Assembly (NCBI GenBank): GCA_017435745.1
Contig: JAFSEN010000059.1
Span: 1-38,165, forward strand
Length of the DNA: 38,165 nucleotides
Source: Oscillospiraceae bacterium
GTDB taxonomy: Bacteria; Bacillota; Clostridia; Oscillospirales; Ruminococcaceae
Direction: 5' to 3'
In this document: positions 7,005-15,869 of the stretch, piece after piece
Numbering within the stretch: position 1 is the stretch's first letter
Layout: the number at the start of each line of letters is the position of its first letter
Notes under the pieces: generated by a model
What the model saw: the letters and a program-made list of their open reading frames with translations, nothing else
What the model was told of the DNA's origin: nothing
Database searches by the model: none
Translations under genes and position numbers: made by a program

Positions 7005-8186
7005 TCAGCCTTTCTGTATTACAGATTTTTTTGAAACCGAAAGCACAACGCCCATTTCACCAAGGGTCATAAGAAGCGCTGTTCCGCCGTATGAAAAGAA
7101 CGGAAGAGATATTCCCGTGTTCGGGATAGTGTTGGTAACAACCGCAAGATTCAGAAGCACCTGCAATCCTATATGGGTAACGCATCCGGCGGCAAGAAGA
7201 GAACCGAATTTGTCCGGGCAGCGCATAGCGATTATATATCCCCTTGCAACAAGAAGAGCAAAAAGCAGAATTATTGCAGAAGCACCGATGAAACCGAGTT
7301 CTTCGCAGACTACCGGGAAAATAAAGTCGTTTTGCGGTTCGGGAATATAAAGATATTTCTGGCGGGAATTTCCAAGCCCCGCGCCCCAAATTCCGCCGGA
7401 ACCGATTGCAATAAGGGCCTGTATCGTTTGGAATCCGCCTTCGTGGTAATACGAATACGGATCGAGCCAAACCTGTACCCTGTCGCCGGTATATGCCATG
7501 AACTGGGGGAAAATAATTACCAGCGCAACCGCCGCCGCTCCTACTCCGATAAGAGCGCCGAAATAAACGAACCTTGTTCCGCCGAACCACATCATGGATA
7601 TTCCGAGAGCGCCGATGATGATTGTACCGGAAAGATGGCGGCTCAAAATAACCAAAAGCGCCACTATTCCCAGCGCAACACCGAAAGGCATTACTCCATA
7701 ACGGAAAGTTTTCATTTTTTCGGCATTTGTTGCGGCAAAATGTGCAAAAAGAACGATTATTGCAAATTTTGCAATTTCCGAAGGCTGGAACGAAAAGCCG
7801 CCGATATATATCCAACGCGCAAAACCATATTGGTCGCGCATGAATATATCCGCTATAAGAAGAAGCATTGCCGCGCCGCAATAAATAAGAATTGAATATT
7901 TCTGAAATATTTTATAGTTTATCTGAGAAAGAGCAAGCATTGCCGCAACTCCGCCCACAGCAAGAAAAAGCTGGCGCTCGATATAATAAAAGCTGTTGCC
8001 TTTGTTATAAAAAGCGTAAGCATGGCTTGCGGAAAAAAGCATTACAAGGCCGATTGTCAGCAAAACAAGAACGATTACAAGAAAAGTAATGTCGATCTTG
8101 CCGCGTCTGTGCTTCGGTTCAAGAATATGCTCTTTTGCGGCCGCTTTCGGTATGAAGCTGTTCAGATCAATGGTGATAGCTTTCAT
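7005..8186 (-). CDS. ftsW: Septal peptidoglycan polymerase FtsW (SEDS family)
   Basis: A 393-residue SEDS-family membrane glycosyltransferase that polymerises lipid II together with its partner PBP (the SpoVD-type protein of this operon). About ten membrane helices are visible. Family motifs include FARWIYIGGFSFQPSEIAK, a large outer loop with GFQTIQALIAIGSGGIWGAG and PEPQNDFIFPVVCEELGF, and IPNTGISLPFFSYGGTAL near the end. The outer loop beginning after GDRVQVWLDP is characteristic of FtsW/RodA. The ATG has an AGGAAAGG site. The cytoplasmic N-terminus carries an IxxxLxxF[IV]PKxA peptide that also occurs, at the same residue positions, in the FtsL-like protein. It could also be SpoVE, its sporulation paralogue, but dcw position favours FtsW. 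Confidence 0.94.
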   Translation of the reverse strand: MKAITIDLNSFIPKAAAKEHILEPKHRRGKIDITFLVIVLVLLTIGLVMLFSASHAYAFYNKGNSFYYIERQLFLAVGGVAAMLALSQINYKIFQKYSILIYCGAAMLLLIADIFMRDQYGFARWIYIGGFSFQPSEIAKFAIIVLFAHFAATNAEKMKTFRYGVMPFGVALGIVALLVILSRHLSGTIIIGALGISMMWFGGTRFVYFGALIGVGAAAVALVIIFPQFMAYTGDRVQVWLDPYSYYHEGGFQTIQALIAIGSGGIWGAGLGNSRQKYLYIPEPQNDFIFPVVCEELGFIGASAIILLFALLVARGYIIAMRCPDKFGSLLAAGCVTHIGLQVLLNLAVVTNTIPNTGISLPFFSYGGTALLMTLGEMGVVLSVSKKSVIQKG

Positions 8187-8224
8187 TTTCTGCCTTTCCT
8201 AAAAAAACTTAAACTGTGGATTTT

Positions 8225-9202
8225 TTAAAGCATTGTTACCGCAAGAACGGAAATTGCCGCGCCGATTGCGCCCACAATACAAAATACGATAACAATTTTC
8301 CATTCGCTCCAGCCGCTCATTTCAAAATGATGGTGGATAGGAGCCATTTTGAAAACGCGCTTTTTGCGGAGCTTATAAACTCCGATCTGGATAATATCGG
8401 AAAGCGTTTCGAGAACATAAACAATTCCGGCGAAAACGAGTATCATCGGAATGTTAAGACCGAAAGCAAGAGCGCAAACCATTCCGCCGAGGAAGAGAGA
8501 GCCGGTATCGCCCATAAAAACTCTTGCCGGGTGGCAGTTCCAAAGGAAATATCCTGCGCAGCCGCCTGCAACCGCAGCCGCCATAAAGCCCATTGCGGTG
8601 TTCTGGAGCATTGCCGCCATTACGATAAATCCGCAGGCGCAGACAAAAGTTACGGAAGAACAAAGTCCGTCGATTCCGTCGGTGAGGTTTACCGCATTGG
8701 AAGCTCCGACAATAATAAATACCGCAAGAGGATAATAAAGGAAACCAATATCAAACTGTCCGATGAACGGAACAATAAGGGTGGTGGAAAGAGTTCCGGA
8801 AATCTGAAGACCCACAAGGAACATTATCGCAAGAAGAATCTGACCGATAAGTTTTTGTTTTGCGGTGAGTCCTTCATTCTGTTTTCTTGCAATTTTGGTA
8901 TAGTCATCGATAAAACCGAGAAGGCCATAGCCAAGAGCCATAACAAGGCCGCTTCCGTATCTTATTTTTTCCGTTGCGGGAGCATCCGCAAGGAAGAAAA
9001 AGGCAAGACAGCTTGCGGCAAGAATTCCGATAATGAACATAATTCCGCCCATGGTGGGGGTGCCTTCCTTGTTTTTATGCCAGTTCGGACCGAGCTCATA
9101 AATGCTCTGTCCGAAATGGAGCTTTCTCAGAGCAGGGATAAGCCAATGTCCTGAAAGAGCGGCTATTACAAACGCAACAAATGCAACTATTGCAATCTGC
9201 AT
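8225..9202 (-). CDS. mraY: Phospho-MurNAc-pentapeptide transferase MraY
   Basis: A 325-residue membrane enzyme that transfers phospho-MurNAc-pentapeptide from UDP to undecaprenyl phosphate, making lipid I. The conserved residues are visible: IDDYTKIARKQNEGLTAKQK (Asp99-Asp100), NLTDGIDGL, FMGDTGSLFLGG and the HHHFE motif near residue 290. Ten or so membrane helices fit the family. The ATG has GGAGG 7 nt upstream and the gene follows murF by 15 nt. Confidence 0.97.
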   Translation of the reverse strand: MQIAIVAFVAFVIAALSGHWLIPALRKLHFGQSIYELGPNWHKNKEGTPTMGGIMFIIGILAASCLAFFFLADAPATEKIRYGSGLVMALGYGLLGFIDDYTKIARKQNEGLTAKQKLIGQILLAIMFLVGLQISGTLSTTLIVPFIGQFDIGFLYYPLAVFIIVGASNAVNLTDGIDGLCSSVTFVCACGFIVMAAMLQNTAMGFMAAAVAGGCAGYFLWNCHPARVFMGDTGSLFLGGMVCALAFGLNIPMILVFAGIVYVLETLSDIIQIGVYKLRKKRVFKMAPIHHHFEMSGWSEWKIVIVFCIVGAIGAAISVLAVTML

Positions 9203-9217
9203 GATAATTCCTCCGTT

Positions 9218-10591
9218 TTATGTTTCTTCGTAAAATGCTTCCGCTATGTCCTCAAAACGCATTCCGCGGCTGGCCTTAAGCCAGACCATATCGCCGGGTT
9301 CTGCGGTTTTTCGAAGTTTTTCGGAAAGTTCTTCCTTTGTTTCAAAATGGAAAGCCGTTTCTTTCATTCCGTTGACCCATGCGCCGGCCGCAATAAGCCT
9401 TGAAAGTTCGCCGAAACAGAAAAGAAAATCCGCTTTTTCTGCGGCAAGTTTTCCGATTTCATAGTGGGAACTTTCCGCAACTGTTCCAAGTTCGAGCATA
9501 TCGCCGAGCACGGCGATTTTTCGAGCACCTTCCGGAAGATTTTGAGCACCGAGTGTGTTCAAAGCCGCTTTCATGGAATCCGGATTTGCGTTATAGCAAT
9601 CTTCGACAACCGTTACACCGCGGCAAACCTGCACTTTTTGGCGCATTCCGGTGTTTTTGAAGTTTGCAAGAGCTTTTGCGCACTGCTCCGGTTCAATCCC
9701 CGCGGCAACGCCTGCGCCGAATCCGGCAAGCGCGTTGAGCACGTTATGCACGCCCATTGCCGGGATATGAGCACGGTATTCTCCGCTTTCGGAAACAATG
9801 GTAAAATCCGTTTCGCCGCCGTGTTCTTCAATATCCTTTGCGCGGATATCTGCAGAAGCATCTTCAACAGCATAGTATACCACATTATAGTCCGGAAGAC
9901 AAATTTCTTTCATCATGTCGTTGTCTTTGTTGATAAAAAGGGTTCCGCCTTTTTTAAGGCCTTCGACAATTTCAAATTTTGCTTTCTTTATGTTTTCTCT
10001 TGAACCGAGATTTTCGATATGGCAGGTTCCGATGCAGGTTATAACTGCGATATCCGGTTTTGCCGGAACAGTAAGTTCCCTGATTTCCCCAAGATTTACC
10101 ATTCCGAATTCAAGTACCATTGCTTCAATACTTTCATCAAGTTCAAGAATGGTTTTCGGAACGCCAACTTCGTTGTTAAGATTATTTTCGGTTTTAAGGG
10201 TCTTATACCTGCTTTTTATAACAGAAGCTATCATTTCCCTTGTGGTGGTTTTTCCAACGGAACCCGTAACGGCAATCACCTTTGGGCTGAACTTGCTTCT
10301 GTAAAGACCCGCAATATCAAGAAAAGCCTGGCGGGTTGTGTTTACAAAAAGAAGTTTATCGGTTCCGTAATCCCCTTCCTTCTGAACAACTGCCCAGAGG
10401 GCGCCGTTTTCCATGGCGGTTTTTACAAAGGCATGGCCGTCGAATTTTTCGCCGCAAAGAGCAACAAAAATGCTTCCGGGTCTTACATCCCTTGAATCCG
10501 TACAAATATTTGTGATTTCGATATCGGGAATTTCGGTATTCGATTTTGCGCCGATTGCTTTTGCAATTTCTTTAAGTTTTAACGGAAGCAA
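9218..10591 (-). CDS. murF: UDP-MurNAc-tripeptide--D-Ala-D-Ala ligase MurF (TTG start)
   Basis: A 457-residue cytoplasmic Mur ligase that adds D-Ala-D-Ala to UDP-MurNAc-tripeptide using ATP. The three Mur domains are present: an N-terminal UDP-binding domain (TDSRDVRPGSIFVAL), the central ATPase with TGSVGKTTT (109-117) and TENNLNNEVGVP, and a C-terminal domain with DCYNANPDSM and LGDMLELG, both diagnostic for MurF. The frame starts at a TTG with AGGGGA 7 nt upstream, and no better start is seen. It follows murE by 21 nt. Confidence 0.96.
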   Translation of the reverse strand: MLPLKLKEIAKAIGAKSNTEIPDIEITNICTDSRDVRPGSIFVALCGEKFDGHAFVKTAMENGALWAVVQKEGDYGTDKLLFVNTTRQAFLDIAGLYRSKFSPKVIAVTGSVGKTTTREMIASVIKSRYKTLKTENNLNNEVGVPKTILELDESIEAMVLEFGMVNLGEIRELTVPAKPDIAVITCIGTCHIENLGSRENIKKAKFEIVEGLKKGGTLFINKDNDMMKEICLPDYNVVYYAVEDASADIRAKDIEEHGGETDFTIVSESGEYRAHIPAMGVHNVLNALAGFGAGVAAGIEPEQCAKALANFKNTGMRQKVQVCRGVTVVEDCYNANPDSMKAALNTLGAQNLPEGARKIAVLGDMLELGTVAESSHYEIGKLAAEKADFLFCFGELSRLIAAGAWVNGMKETAFHFETKEELSEKLRKTAEPGDMVWLKASRGMRFEDIAEAFYEET

Positions 10592-10612
10592 AATTCATTC
10601 CCCTTTCGCTTT

Positions 10613-12049
10613 TTATTTTTGCATTTCCTCGATGAAATTTTTTACGATTACTTTTTCGTCAAAATATACCGTTCCGAAATCGAGGACCTGGTAATCCTCG
10701 TGGCCTTTTCCCGCAAGAAGAAGAACGTCGCCGCTTTCGCAATGTTCAAGTGCCCATTTTATAGCCTTATAGCGGTCCGGTTCGTAATAATAAGGCACCT
10801 TGCATTTTTTTATTGCCGGAAGGGTATCTTCAGCAATTTCCTCAACTGCTTCATGTCTTGGGTTATCGCTTGTAAGAATCATAAAATCGGATTTTTCCGC
10901 AACCGCATTTACCATTTTCGGGCGTTTTGTTTTATCGCGGTTTCCGGCGCAGCCAAAAAGGGTGATTATTCTTCCCTCCGCACATTCTTTTATTGAATCA
11001 AGAACTTTTTCAAGTGCATCCGGGCCATGGGCAAAATCGCGTATTACGGTAAAATCGCCTTTGTGGATAACCTCGACCCTGCCTTTTACTCCCGGGCAGG
11101 TGTTAAGCCCTTCAACCGCTTCCTCGAACGAAAGCCCGCAGTTCATTGCGGCACAGGCAGCAAGCATTGCGTTGGAAGCGGAAAATTTTCCGGGCATGGA
11201 AAATTTTACTCTTCCGATATTCCCCGTTCCGACCATTGCAAATTTGCAGCCGTCGGAATAATTTTTTACGTCATGGGCGGTATAATCCGCGGAAATATCC
11301 CCGATTGAAACAGCCGTGACCGGCACGGAAAGTTCTTTTAAAAGGCGCTTTCCGTAATTATCGTCGATGCAGACAACGGCTTTTTCGCAGTTTCGGAAAA
11401 GTTCCTTTTTCGCATCGAAATAATTTTCCATGGTTCCGTGGTAATCAAGATGATCCTGCGTAAGATTTGTAAAAACCGCGGTTTCAAAATGGCACCCCTC
11501 AACGCGTTTCTGGTCAAGAGCCTGGGAAGAAACTTCCATCACAACATATTCGCAACCTGCGTTTGCCATTCTTGAAAAGATAACGTGGAGCTCCGATGCA
11601 TCCGGAGTTGTATATTTCGCCGGAAGGGAAATATCGCCGATAAGGTTCTGGATCGTTCCGATAAGTCCAACTTTTTTGCCGGCGGATTCGAGAATATGTT
11701 TTATAAGATAGGTTATGGTTGTTTTTCCGTTGGTACCGGTAACGCCGATAAGTTTCATTTTATCGGCCGGGTTTCCGTTAAGATTTGCGCACATTTTTGC
11801 ATAGGCCGCGCGGCTGTTCGGAACGATTATCTGTTCGGAAATACCCGTATCTCTTTCGGCAACGATCCATGAAGCTCCGTTTCTTTTTGCGGCCGAGGCA
11901 TATTCGTGACCGTCGATATTTCCGCCTTTTATGCACACAAAGACCGAACCCGGTTCAACTCTTCTGGAATCTCCCGTAACGTCCTTTATTTCAATATCTT
12001 CGATTTTTCCGGAATATTCAACGTCCTTTAAAAGTTCGGATAACAGCAT
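10613..12049 (-). CDS. murE: UDP-MurNAc-dipeptide--meso-DAP ligase MurE
   Basis: A 478-residue Mur ligase that adds the third residue of the stem peptide. The P-loop GTNGKTT is at 105-111, TTPDASELH and MEVSSQALDQKRVEG form the substrate region, and TSDNPRHE (DNPR at 395-398) is the signature for meso-diaminopimelate rather than lysine, so the wall is predicted to be DAP-type. Some motif positions vary from what I remember as usual: DFAHGPD for DYAHTPD and GCAGNRD for GCGGDRD. The ATG at 12049 follows GGAGGTGATGTT; an earlier start at 12109 would run back into the spoVD gene and is rejected. Confidence 0.96.
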   Translation of the reverse strand: MLLSELLKDVEYSGKIEDIEIKDVTGDSRRVEPGSVFVCIKGGNIDGHEYASAAKRNGASWIVAERDTGISEQIIVPNSRAAYAKMCANLNGNPADKMKLIGVTGTNGKTTITYLIKHILESAGKKVGLIGTIQNLIGDISLPAKYTTPDASELHVIFSRMANAGCEYVVMEVSSQALDQKRVEGCHFETAVFTNLTQDHLDYHGTMENYFDAKKELFRNCEKAVVCIDDNYGKRLLKELSVPVTAVSIGDISADYTAHDVKNYSDGCKFAMVGTGNIGRVKFSMPGKFSASNAMLAACAAMNCGLSFEEAVEGLNTCPGVKGRVEVIHKGDFTVIRDFAHGPDALEKVLDSIKECAEGRIITLFGCAGNRDKTKRPKMVNAVAEKSDFMILTSDNPRHEAVEEIAEDTLPAIKKCKVPYYYEPDRYKAIKWALEHCESGDVLLLAGKGHEDYQVLDFGTVYFDEKVIVKNFIEEMQK

Positions 12050-12074
12050 AACATCACCTCCGACAGTTTTTTTA

Positions 12075-14297
12075 TCAGCCTTCGCCTTCTTCCGGTTCTC
12101 CGGAATCAATTGTGAAGGTAACTTCGATTATGGTTCCCGGCATTACCTTTTCTCCTGCCGCAGGAGTCTGGCTGTAAGCCACCTGGTTTTCGGCAGATTC
12201 GGAAACACCGATAAGTTTAAGTTTAAGTCCCGCTCCGATTATGGCGTTGTTGACTTCGGTAACGCTCATTCCGGCAACGTCCGGAACTTCGATTTCTTTC
12301 GGGATAAGGCTTTCATCAGTATAAAGGGTTATTGTTCCGCCGGCGGAAAGAACGGATTTTGCTTCCGGGGATTGGGCAACGACTGTTGTTCCTTCGCCGA
12401 CAATGGTAACGGAATAGCCCTGAAGACGAAGAACGGTCATTGCATCGTGAACAAGCTGGCCGGTTACGTCTTTTACTTTTCCGGTCATTGCTTCAAGTTC
12501 CGCTTCTGTATAGCTTGGTTCGATTCCCATGTAAGGAAGAATATCCGCAAGCATTGCGCCAACGACAGGAGCCGCAACAACCGAACCATAGGGGTTTTCC
12601 ATCTGTGCTTCATCAAGAAGAAGAAGGATTACCACCTTGGGGTCATCCGCCGGAGCAACCGCAAGGAAGGAAGAAACATAGGCTTCAACTTCGCCCTCTT
12701 TGCTGAGCTGGTCAAGTTTTTCGGATGTACCGGTTTTGCCCCCGATTTTATATCCGGGAACAGCCGCGGTTCTACCGGAACCGTCGCTTACAACGGTTTC
12801 GAGTATATCTCTTACGGTTTTTGAAGTTTGTTCAGAAATAACCTGGCGGACAAGAGTGGGTTCATATTCTTCAACAACGCTTCCGTCCGCTGAAACGACC
12901 TTTTGAACAAGATACGGTTCGTAAAGATATCCGCCGTTTACCGCCGCGGAAACCGCGGTTATGAGCTGGATGGGAGTTACTTTAAAAGTCTGGCCGAAGG
13001 AGCTTGAGGCAAGGTTCATCTCGGTCATTTTTGTATGATAGATACTTGCCGCTTCGCCGGGAAGATCTATATTGGTTTTTTCGGTAAGGCCAAAGGCCTC
13101 GAAATAGTTTTGGAAATTGGAGATGCCCATATTCATTCCGATCTGAATAAAGGCGGGGTTGCAAGAGTTCTGAACCGCATCCGCAAGTGTCTGGTCGCCG
13201 TGGCCGTGGCTTTGCCAGCAGGAAATTTTTCTGTCGGCAACGTTTGCATAACCTATACATGTGAATCTGTCGCCGAGAGTTGTTGTGTTGCTGTCAAGAG
13301 CAGCCGAAAGGGTTATTATCTTGAAAACAGAACCCGGTTCATAAGGGTCGGAAATAGCTTTGTTTCGCCACATATCATATTGCGCCTGTCTTGTGGCTTC
13401 GCCCCGTTCGTCTTCCGGAAGTCTTTGAATTTCTTCTTTTACGGAATCCGGAAGCGAAGTGTAGCTGTTGGGGTCAAAGTCGCCCTTGGTTGCCATTGCA
13501 AGGATCTTTCCGGTGTTGGGGTCCATTGCAATACAGGCGGCGCGTTTTTGAACGTCGTGTTCCTTTACCGCAAGTTCAAGGTGTTTTTCAACAAAATACT
13601 GAATACCTTCGTCAATTGTTGTAACAAGGCTGTTTCCGTCTTCGGAAGAATAAAGTTCTTCATATTCAAAAGGCATTTTCTGTCCCCAGGAATCCTGCGC
13701 GGATATAAGTTTTCCCGGAGTTCCTCTGAGTATTTCATCATAGTAAGCTTCAAGGCCGTAGGAACCCACATAATCCGAGTTTACAAAACCGATTACGGAA
13801 GCCGCAAAATTTTCGTAAGGATATTTTCTTGAAACGTCCTCGACAACAAAAATGCATCTTGAAACGCCGTTGTTTGCGGCAAAAGCCGTTACTTCTTCAA
13901 CAATATCCTTGCTTACTCTCGCTTTTATCGCCGCATAAAGCGTATCTCTTCCGCATTGCTCTCTTAAAAACGTTTCGCTGACTCCGAGAATTTCGGAAAG
14001 TCCGGATATAATAAGTTCCTTGTCTGTATCGCTTTCGATATAGTTCGGAGCTATACAAATGGTCCAGGCTGTGGTGCTCATTGCAAGTTTGTTTCCGTTG
14101 GAATCATAGATTGCGCCGCGGTTTGCCGCGATTGTTGTAATCGAAAGCTGTGTTTCCGCCGCCTGGCGCTGGTATTCCTCTGATTCCACAATCTGGATAT
14201 AAAACAGACGACCGATTATTACCCCGAAGCCAAGAAGTGCAACAGCGCAGGCCGCCAGTATTCTTATTTTTATAATTGTACTCGGTGATTTACTCAT
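12075..14297 (-). CDS. spoVD: SpoVD-type class B penicillin-binding protein with PASTA domains
   Basis: A 740-residue membrane-anchored transpeptidase that crosslinks septal or spore peptidoglycan. In order: one membrane helix (about 12-36), a dimerisation domain (NRGAIYDSNG), the transpeptidase domain with SVFK (active Ser323), SCN (378-380) and KTGT (521-524), then two PASTA domains (about 608-665 and 670-733). The final tail is acidic. In Firmicutes dcw clusters a PASTA-bearing PBP here is either division PBP2x/PbpB or sporulation SpoVD. Only one such gene is present, so it may do vegetative division; the symbol is therefore tentative. The start is ambiguous: the ATG at 14297 has GGAGG about 15 nt away, while a TTG at 14309 is only 3 nt from it. 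Confidence 0.92.
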   Translation of the reverse strand: MSKSPSTIIKIRILAACAVALLGFGVIIGRLFYIQIVESEEYQRQAAETQLSITTIAANRGAIYDSNGNKLAMSTTAWTICIAPNYIESDTDKELIISGLSEILGVSETFLREQCGRDTLYAAIKARVSKDIVEEVTAFAANNGVSRCIFVVEDVSRKYPYENFAASVIGFVNSDYVGSYGLEAYYDEILRGTPGKLISAQDSWGQKMPFEYEELYSSEDGNSLVTTIDEGIQYFVEKHLELAVKEHDVQKRAACIAMDPNTGKILAMATKGDFDPNSYTSLPDSVKEEIQRLPEDERGEATRQAQYDMWRNKAISDPYEPGSVFKIITLSAALDSNTTTLGDRFTCIGYANVADRKISCWQSHGHGDQTLADAVQNSCNPAFIQIGMNMGISNFQNYFEAFGLTEKTNIDLPGEAASIYHTKMTEMNLASSSFGQTFKVTPIQLITAVSAAVNGGYLYEPYLVQKVVSADGSVVEEYEPTLVRQVISEQTSKTVRDILETVVSDGSGRTAAVPGYKIGGKTGTSEKLDQLSKEGEVEAYVSSFLAVAPADDPKVVILLLLDEAQMENPYGSVVAAPVVGAMLADILPYMGIEPSYTEAELEAMTGKVKDVTGQLVHDAMTVLRLQGYSVTIVGEGTTVVAQSPEAKSVLSAGGTITLYTDESLIPKEIEVPDVAGMSVTEVNNAIIGAGLKLKLIGVSESAENQVAYSQTPAAGEKVMPGTIIEVTFTIDSGEPEEGEG

Positions 14298-14366
14298 TTT
14301 TCCGAACAATTTCCTCCTTCAGCCTGTTTTTAAGCCATTTTTCGCCATATCCCCAATTATGAAGAC

Positions 14367-14397
14367 AGCGCCGCATGACAAAAATCGCAGCGGCGCT
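14367..14397 (-). other. Intra-operon stem-loop between ftsL-like and spoVD
   Basis: An 8-bp GC-rich stem, AGCGCCGC (14367-14374) with GCGGCGCT (14390-14397), lies in the roughly 119-nt gap after the ftsL-like gene. There is no following T run, so it is not an intrinsic terminator. It may be an mRNA-stabilising or processing structure. Confidence 0.4.
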
Positions 14398-14416
14398 ACA
14401 TATCAATACTATTACA

Positions 14417-14899
14417 TCAAAGCGGCAAGTATTCCGCCACAAATTCAACAAAGCTATCCCAATATTGTTTTATAAGATATTTTCCGCCTGTGCGGGCAAC
14501 AGAAATTTCGTCGGTGCCCGTAAGACTTACGTATTCCACCTGGCTGGAATCGATCTTTGCAAGCCCAAGTTTTGTTTCTGCCGCTTCCTCAAGGGTTTTT
14601 ATGGAAGTTGTTGCTTCAAGTTCGCCCTGAAGTCTTACATATTCCGTGTCAAGTTCGACAATCTGGTTTTCATAAAAACTTACTTCGCTTGTAAGTTCGG
14701 TAAGAACCACCTGGCTGTATATCATAATAACGCATACGATGATTGCAACCGCTCCGCCGAGAATAATTTTTACCGGAGCAATAACTTTTTCCTTGCGGCG
14801 GTTTTCAATTATCCTAAGCGAACGTTTTTTAAGTTCCTTATCATGCTGTTCTGCGGTTTTCGGAACAAAAGCATCAAGATTATAAGCAATCTCCGTCAA
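14417..14899 (-). CDS. ftsL: FtsL-like divisome protein (TTG start)
   Basis: A 160-residue bitopic membrane protein in the position always held by ftsL, between rsmH and the PBP. It has a cytoplasmic N-terminal tail of about 43 residues, one membrane helix (about 44-62), then a coiled coil (about 65-105; SEVSFYENQIVELDTEYVRLQGELE) as expected for FtsL, and a C-terminal extension longer than usual. FtsL forms a complex with FtsQ and DivIC and activates FtsW and its PBP. FtsL sequences are poorly conserved, so the assignment rests on topology and order. TTG start with AAGGAGG 8 nt upstream. The tail contains IxxxLxxFVPKxA, matching the FtsW N-terminus residue for residue. Confidence 0.85.
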   Translation of the reverse strand: MTEIAYNLDAFVPKTAEQHDKELKKRSLRIIENRRKEKVIAPVKIILGGAVAIIVCVIMIYSQVVLTELTSEVSFYENQIVELDTEYVRLQGELEATTSIKTLEEAAETKLGLAKIDSSQVEYVSLTGTDEISVARTGGKYLIKQYWDSFVEFVAEYLPL

Positions 14900-14923
14900 A
14901 GCGTTATCCTCCTTTCGTAAAAA

Positions 14924-15859
14924 TCAGATTTTTTCAATAACACGAAGCTTTGCGCTCCGGCTTCTGTGGTTATATTCCAATTCCTCTTTTGTGGGTTCAA
15001 TGGGTTTTCTTGTTGTAAGTTTGCCTCTTGGGGTTTTTCCGCAAACGCAAACCGGAAATTCCGGGGGGCAGGTGCAACCTTTTGTATATTCGGCAAAGGC
15101 TCTTTTTACCATTCTGTCCTCAAGGGAATGGAAGGTTATAATCGCAAATCTTCCGCCGGGGGCAAGCCTGTCGAACACTCTGTCAAGAGCTTCCGCAAGG
15201 CGATCAAGTTCCCCATTTATGCATATCCTCAGAGCCTGAAAAGTTTGGCGCGCCGGATGTCCGCCGCCTCTTCTTGCCGCAGCAGGATATGCGTTTTTAA
15301 CAATTTCCGCAAGTTCGGTCGTTGTTTCAATAGGTTTCACCGCTCTTGCATCGACTATTGCGTTTACAATCCTTGGGGTGAATTTTTCTTCACCGTAATC
15401 ATAAAGAATTTTTGCAAGCTGTGCGCCGGAAGCATTGTTTACAAGGTCATAAGCAGAAGTTCCTTCCTGGCTCATGCGCATATCAAGCGGTGCTTCGTGG
15501 TGATAGCTGAACCCGCGCTCCACAGCGTCAAGCTGGTGGGAGCTTACGCCGAGGTCCAGCAGGACTCCATCCACTTTATCAATTCCAAGTCTGTCGAGAA
15601 CTGCGGGAATCTCGGCAAAATCGGAACGGATGACCTCGGCGCAAGGGTATTTTGCAAGGCGTTCGCTTGCGGTTTTTATTGCATCCGGATCCTTATCCAG
15701 CGCGATAAGTTTTCCGGTTGTAAGGCGTTTTGCAATTTCGGAAGAATGTCCGGCTCCGCCGGCGGTTCCGTCGATATAAATACCATCCGGTTTTATATCA
15801 AGCTGCTCAATACATTCGTTGAGCATTACCGAAATATGTTTAAATTCAAGTTCACTCAT
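14924..15859 (-). CDS. rsmH: 16S rRNA (cytosine-1402-N4) methyltransferase RsmH (MraW)
   Basis: A 311-residue SAM-dependent methyltransferase acting on C1402 of 16S rRNA in the decoding centre. The SAM-binding loop is seen in YIDGTAGGAGHSSEIAKRL, with LLDLGVSSHQLD, the RGFSY...PLDMRM segment and the C-terminal FHSLEDRMVKRAF and RSRSAKLRVIEK, all diagnostic. The start at 15859 follows GAGGTGGCTTTG, and translation from 15961 would overlap nearly all of the end of mraZ, so it is rejected. It is the second gene of the dcw operon, 10 nt after mraZ. Confidence 0.97.
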   Translation of the reverse strand: MSELEFKHISVMLNECIEQLDIKPDGIYIDGTAGGAGHSSEIAKRLTTGKLIALDKDPDAIKTASERLAKYPCAEVIRSDFAEIPAVLDRLGIDKVDGVLLDLGVSSHQLDAVERGFSYHHEAPLDMRMSQEGTSAYDLVNNASGAQLAKILYDYGEEKFTPRIVNAIVDARAVKPIETTTELAEIVKNAYPAAARRGGGHPARQTFQALRICINGELDRLAEALDRVFDRLAPGGRFAIITFHSLEDRMVKRAFAEYTKGCTCPPEFPVCVCGKTPRGKLTTRKPIEPTKEELEYNHRSRSAKLRVIEKI

Positions 15860-15869
15860 CAAAGCCACC

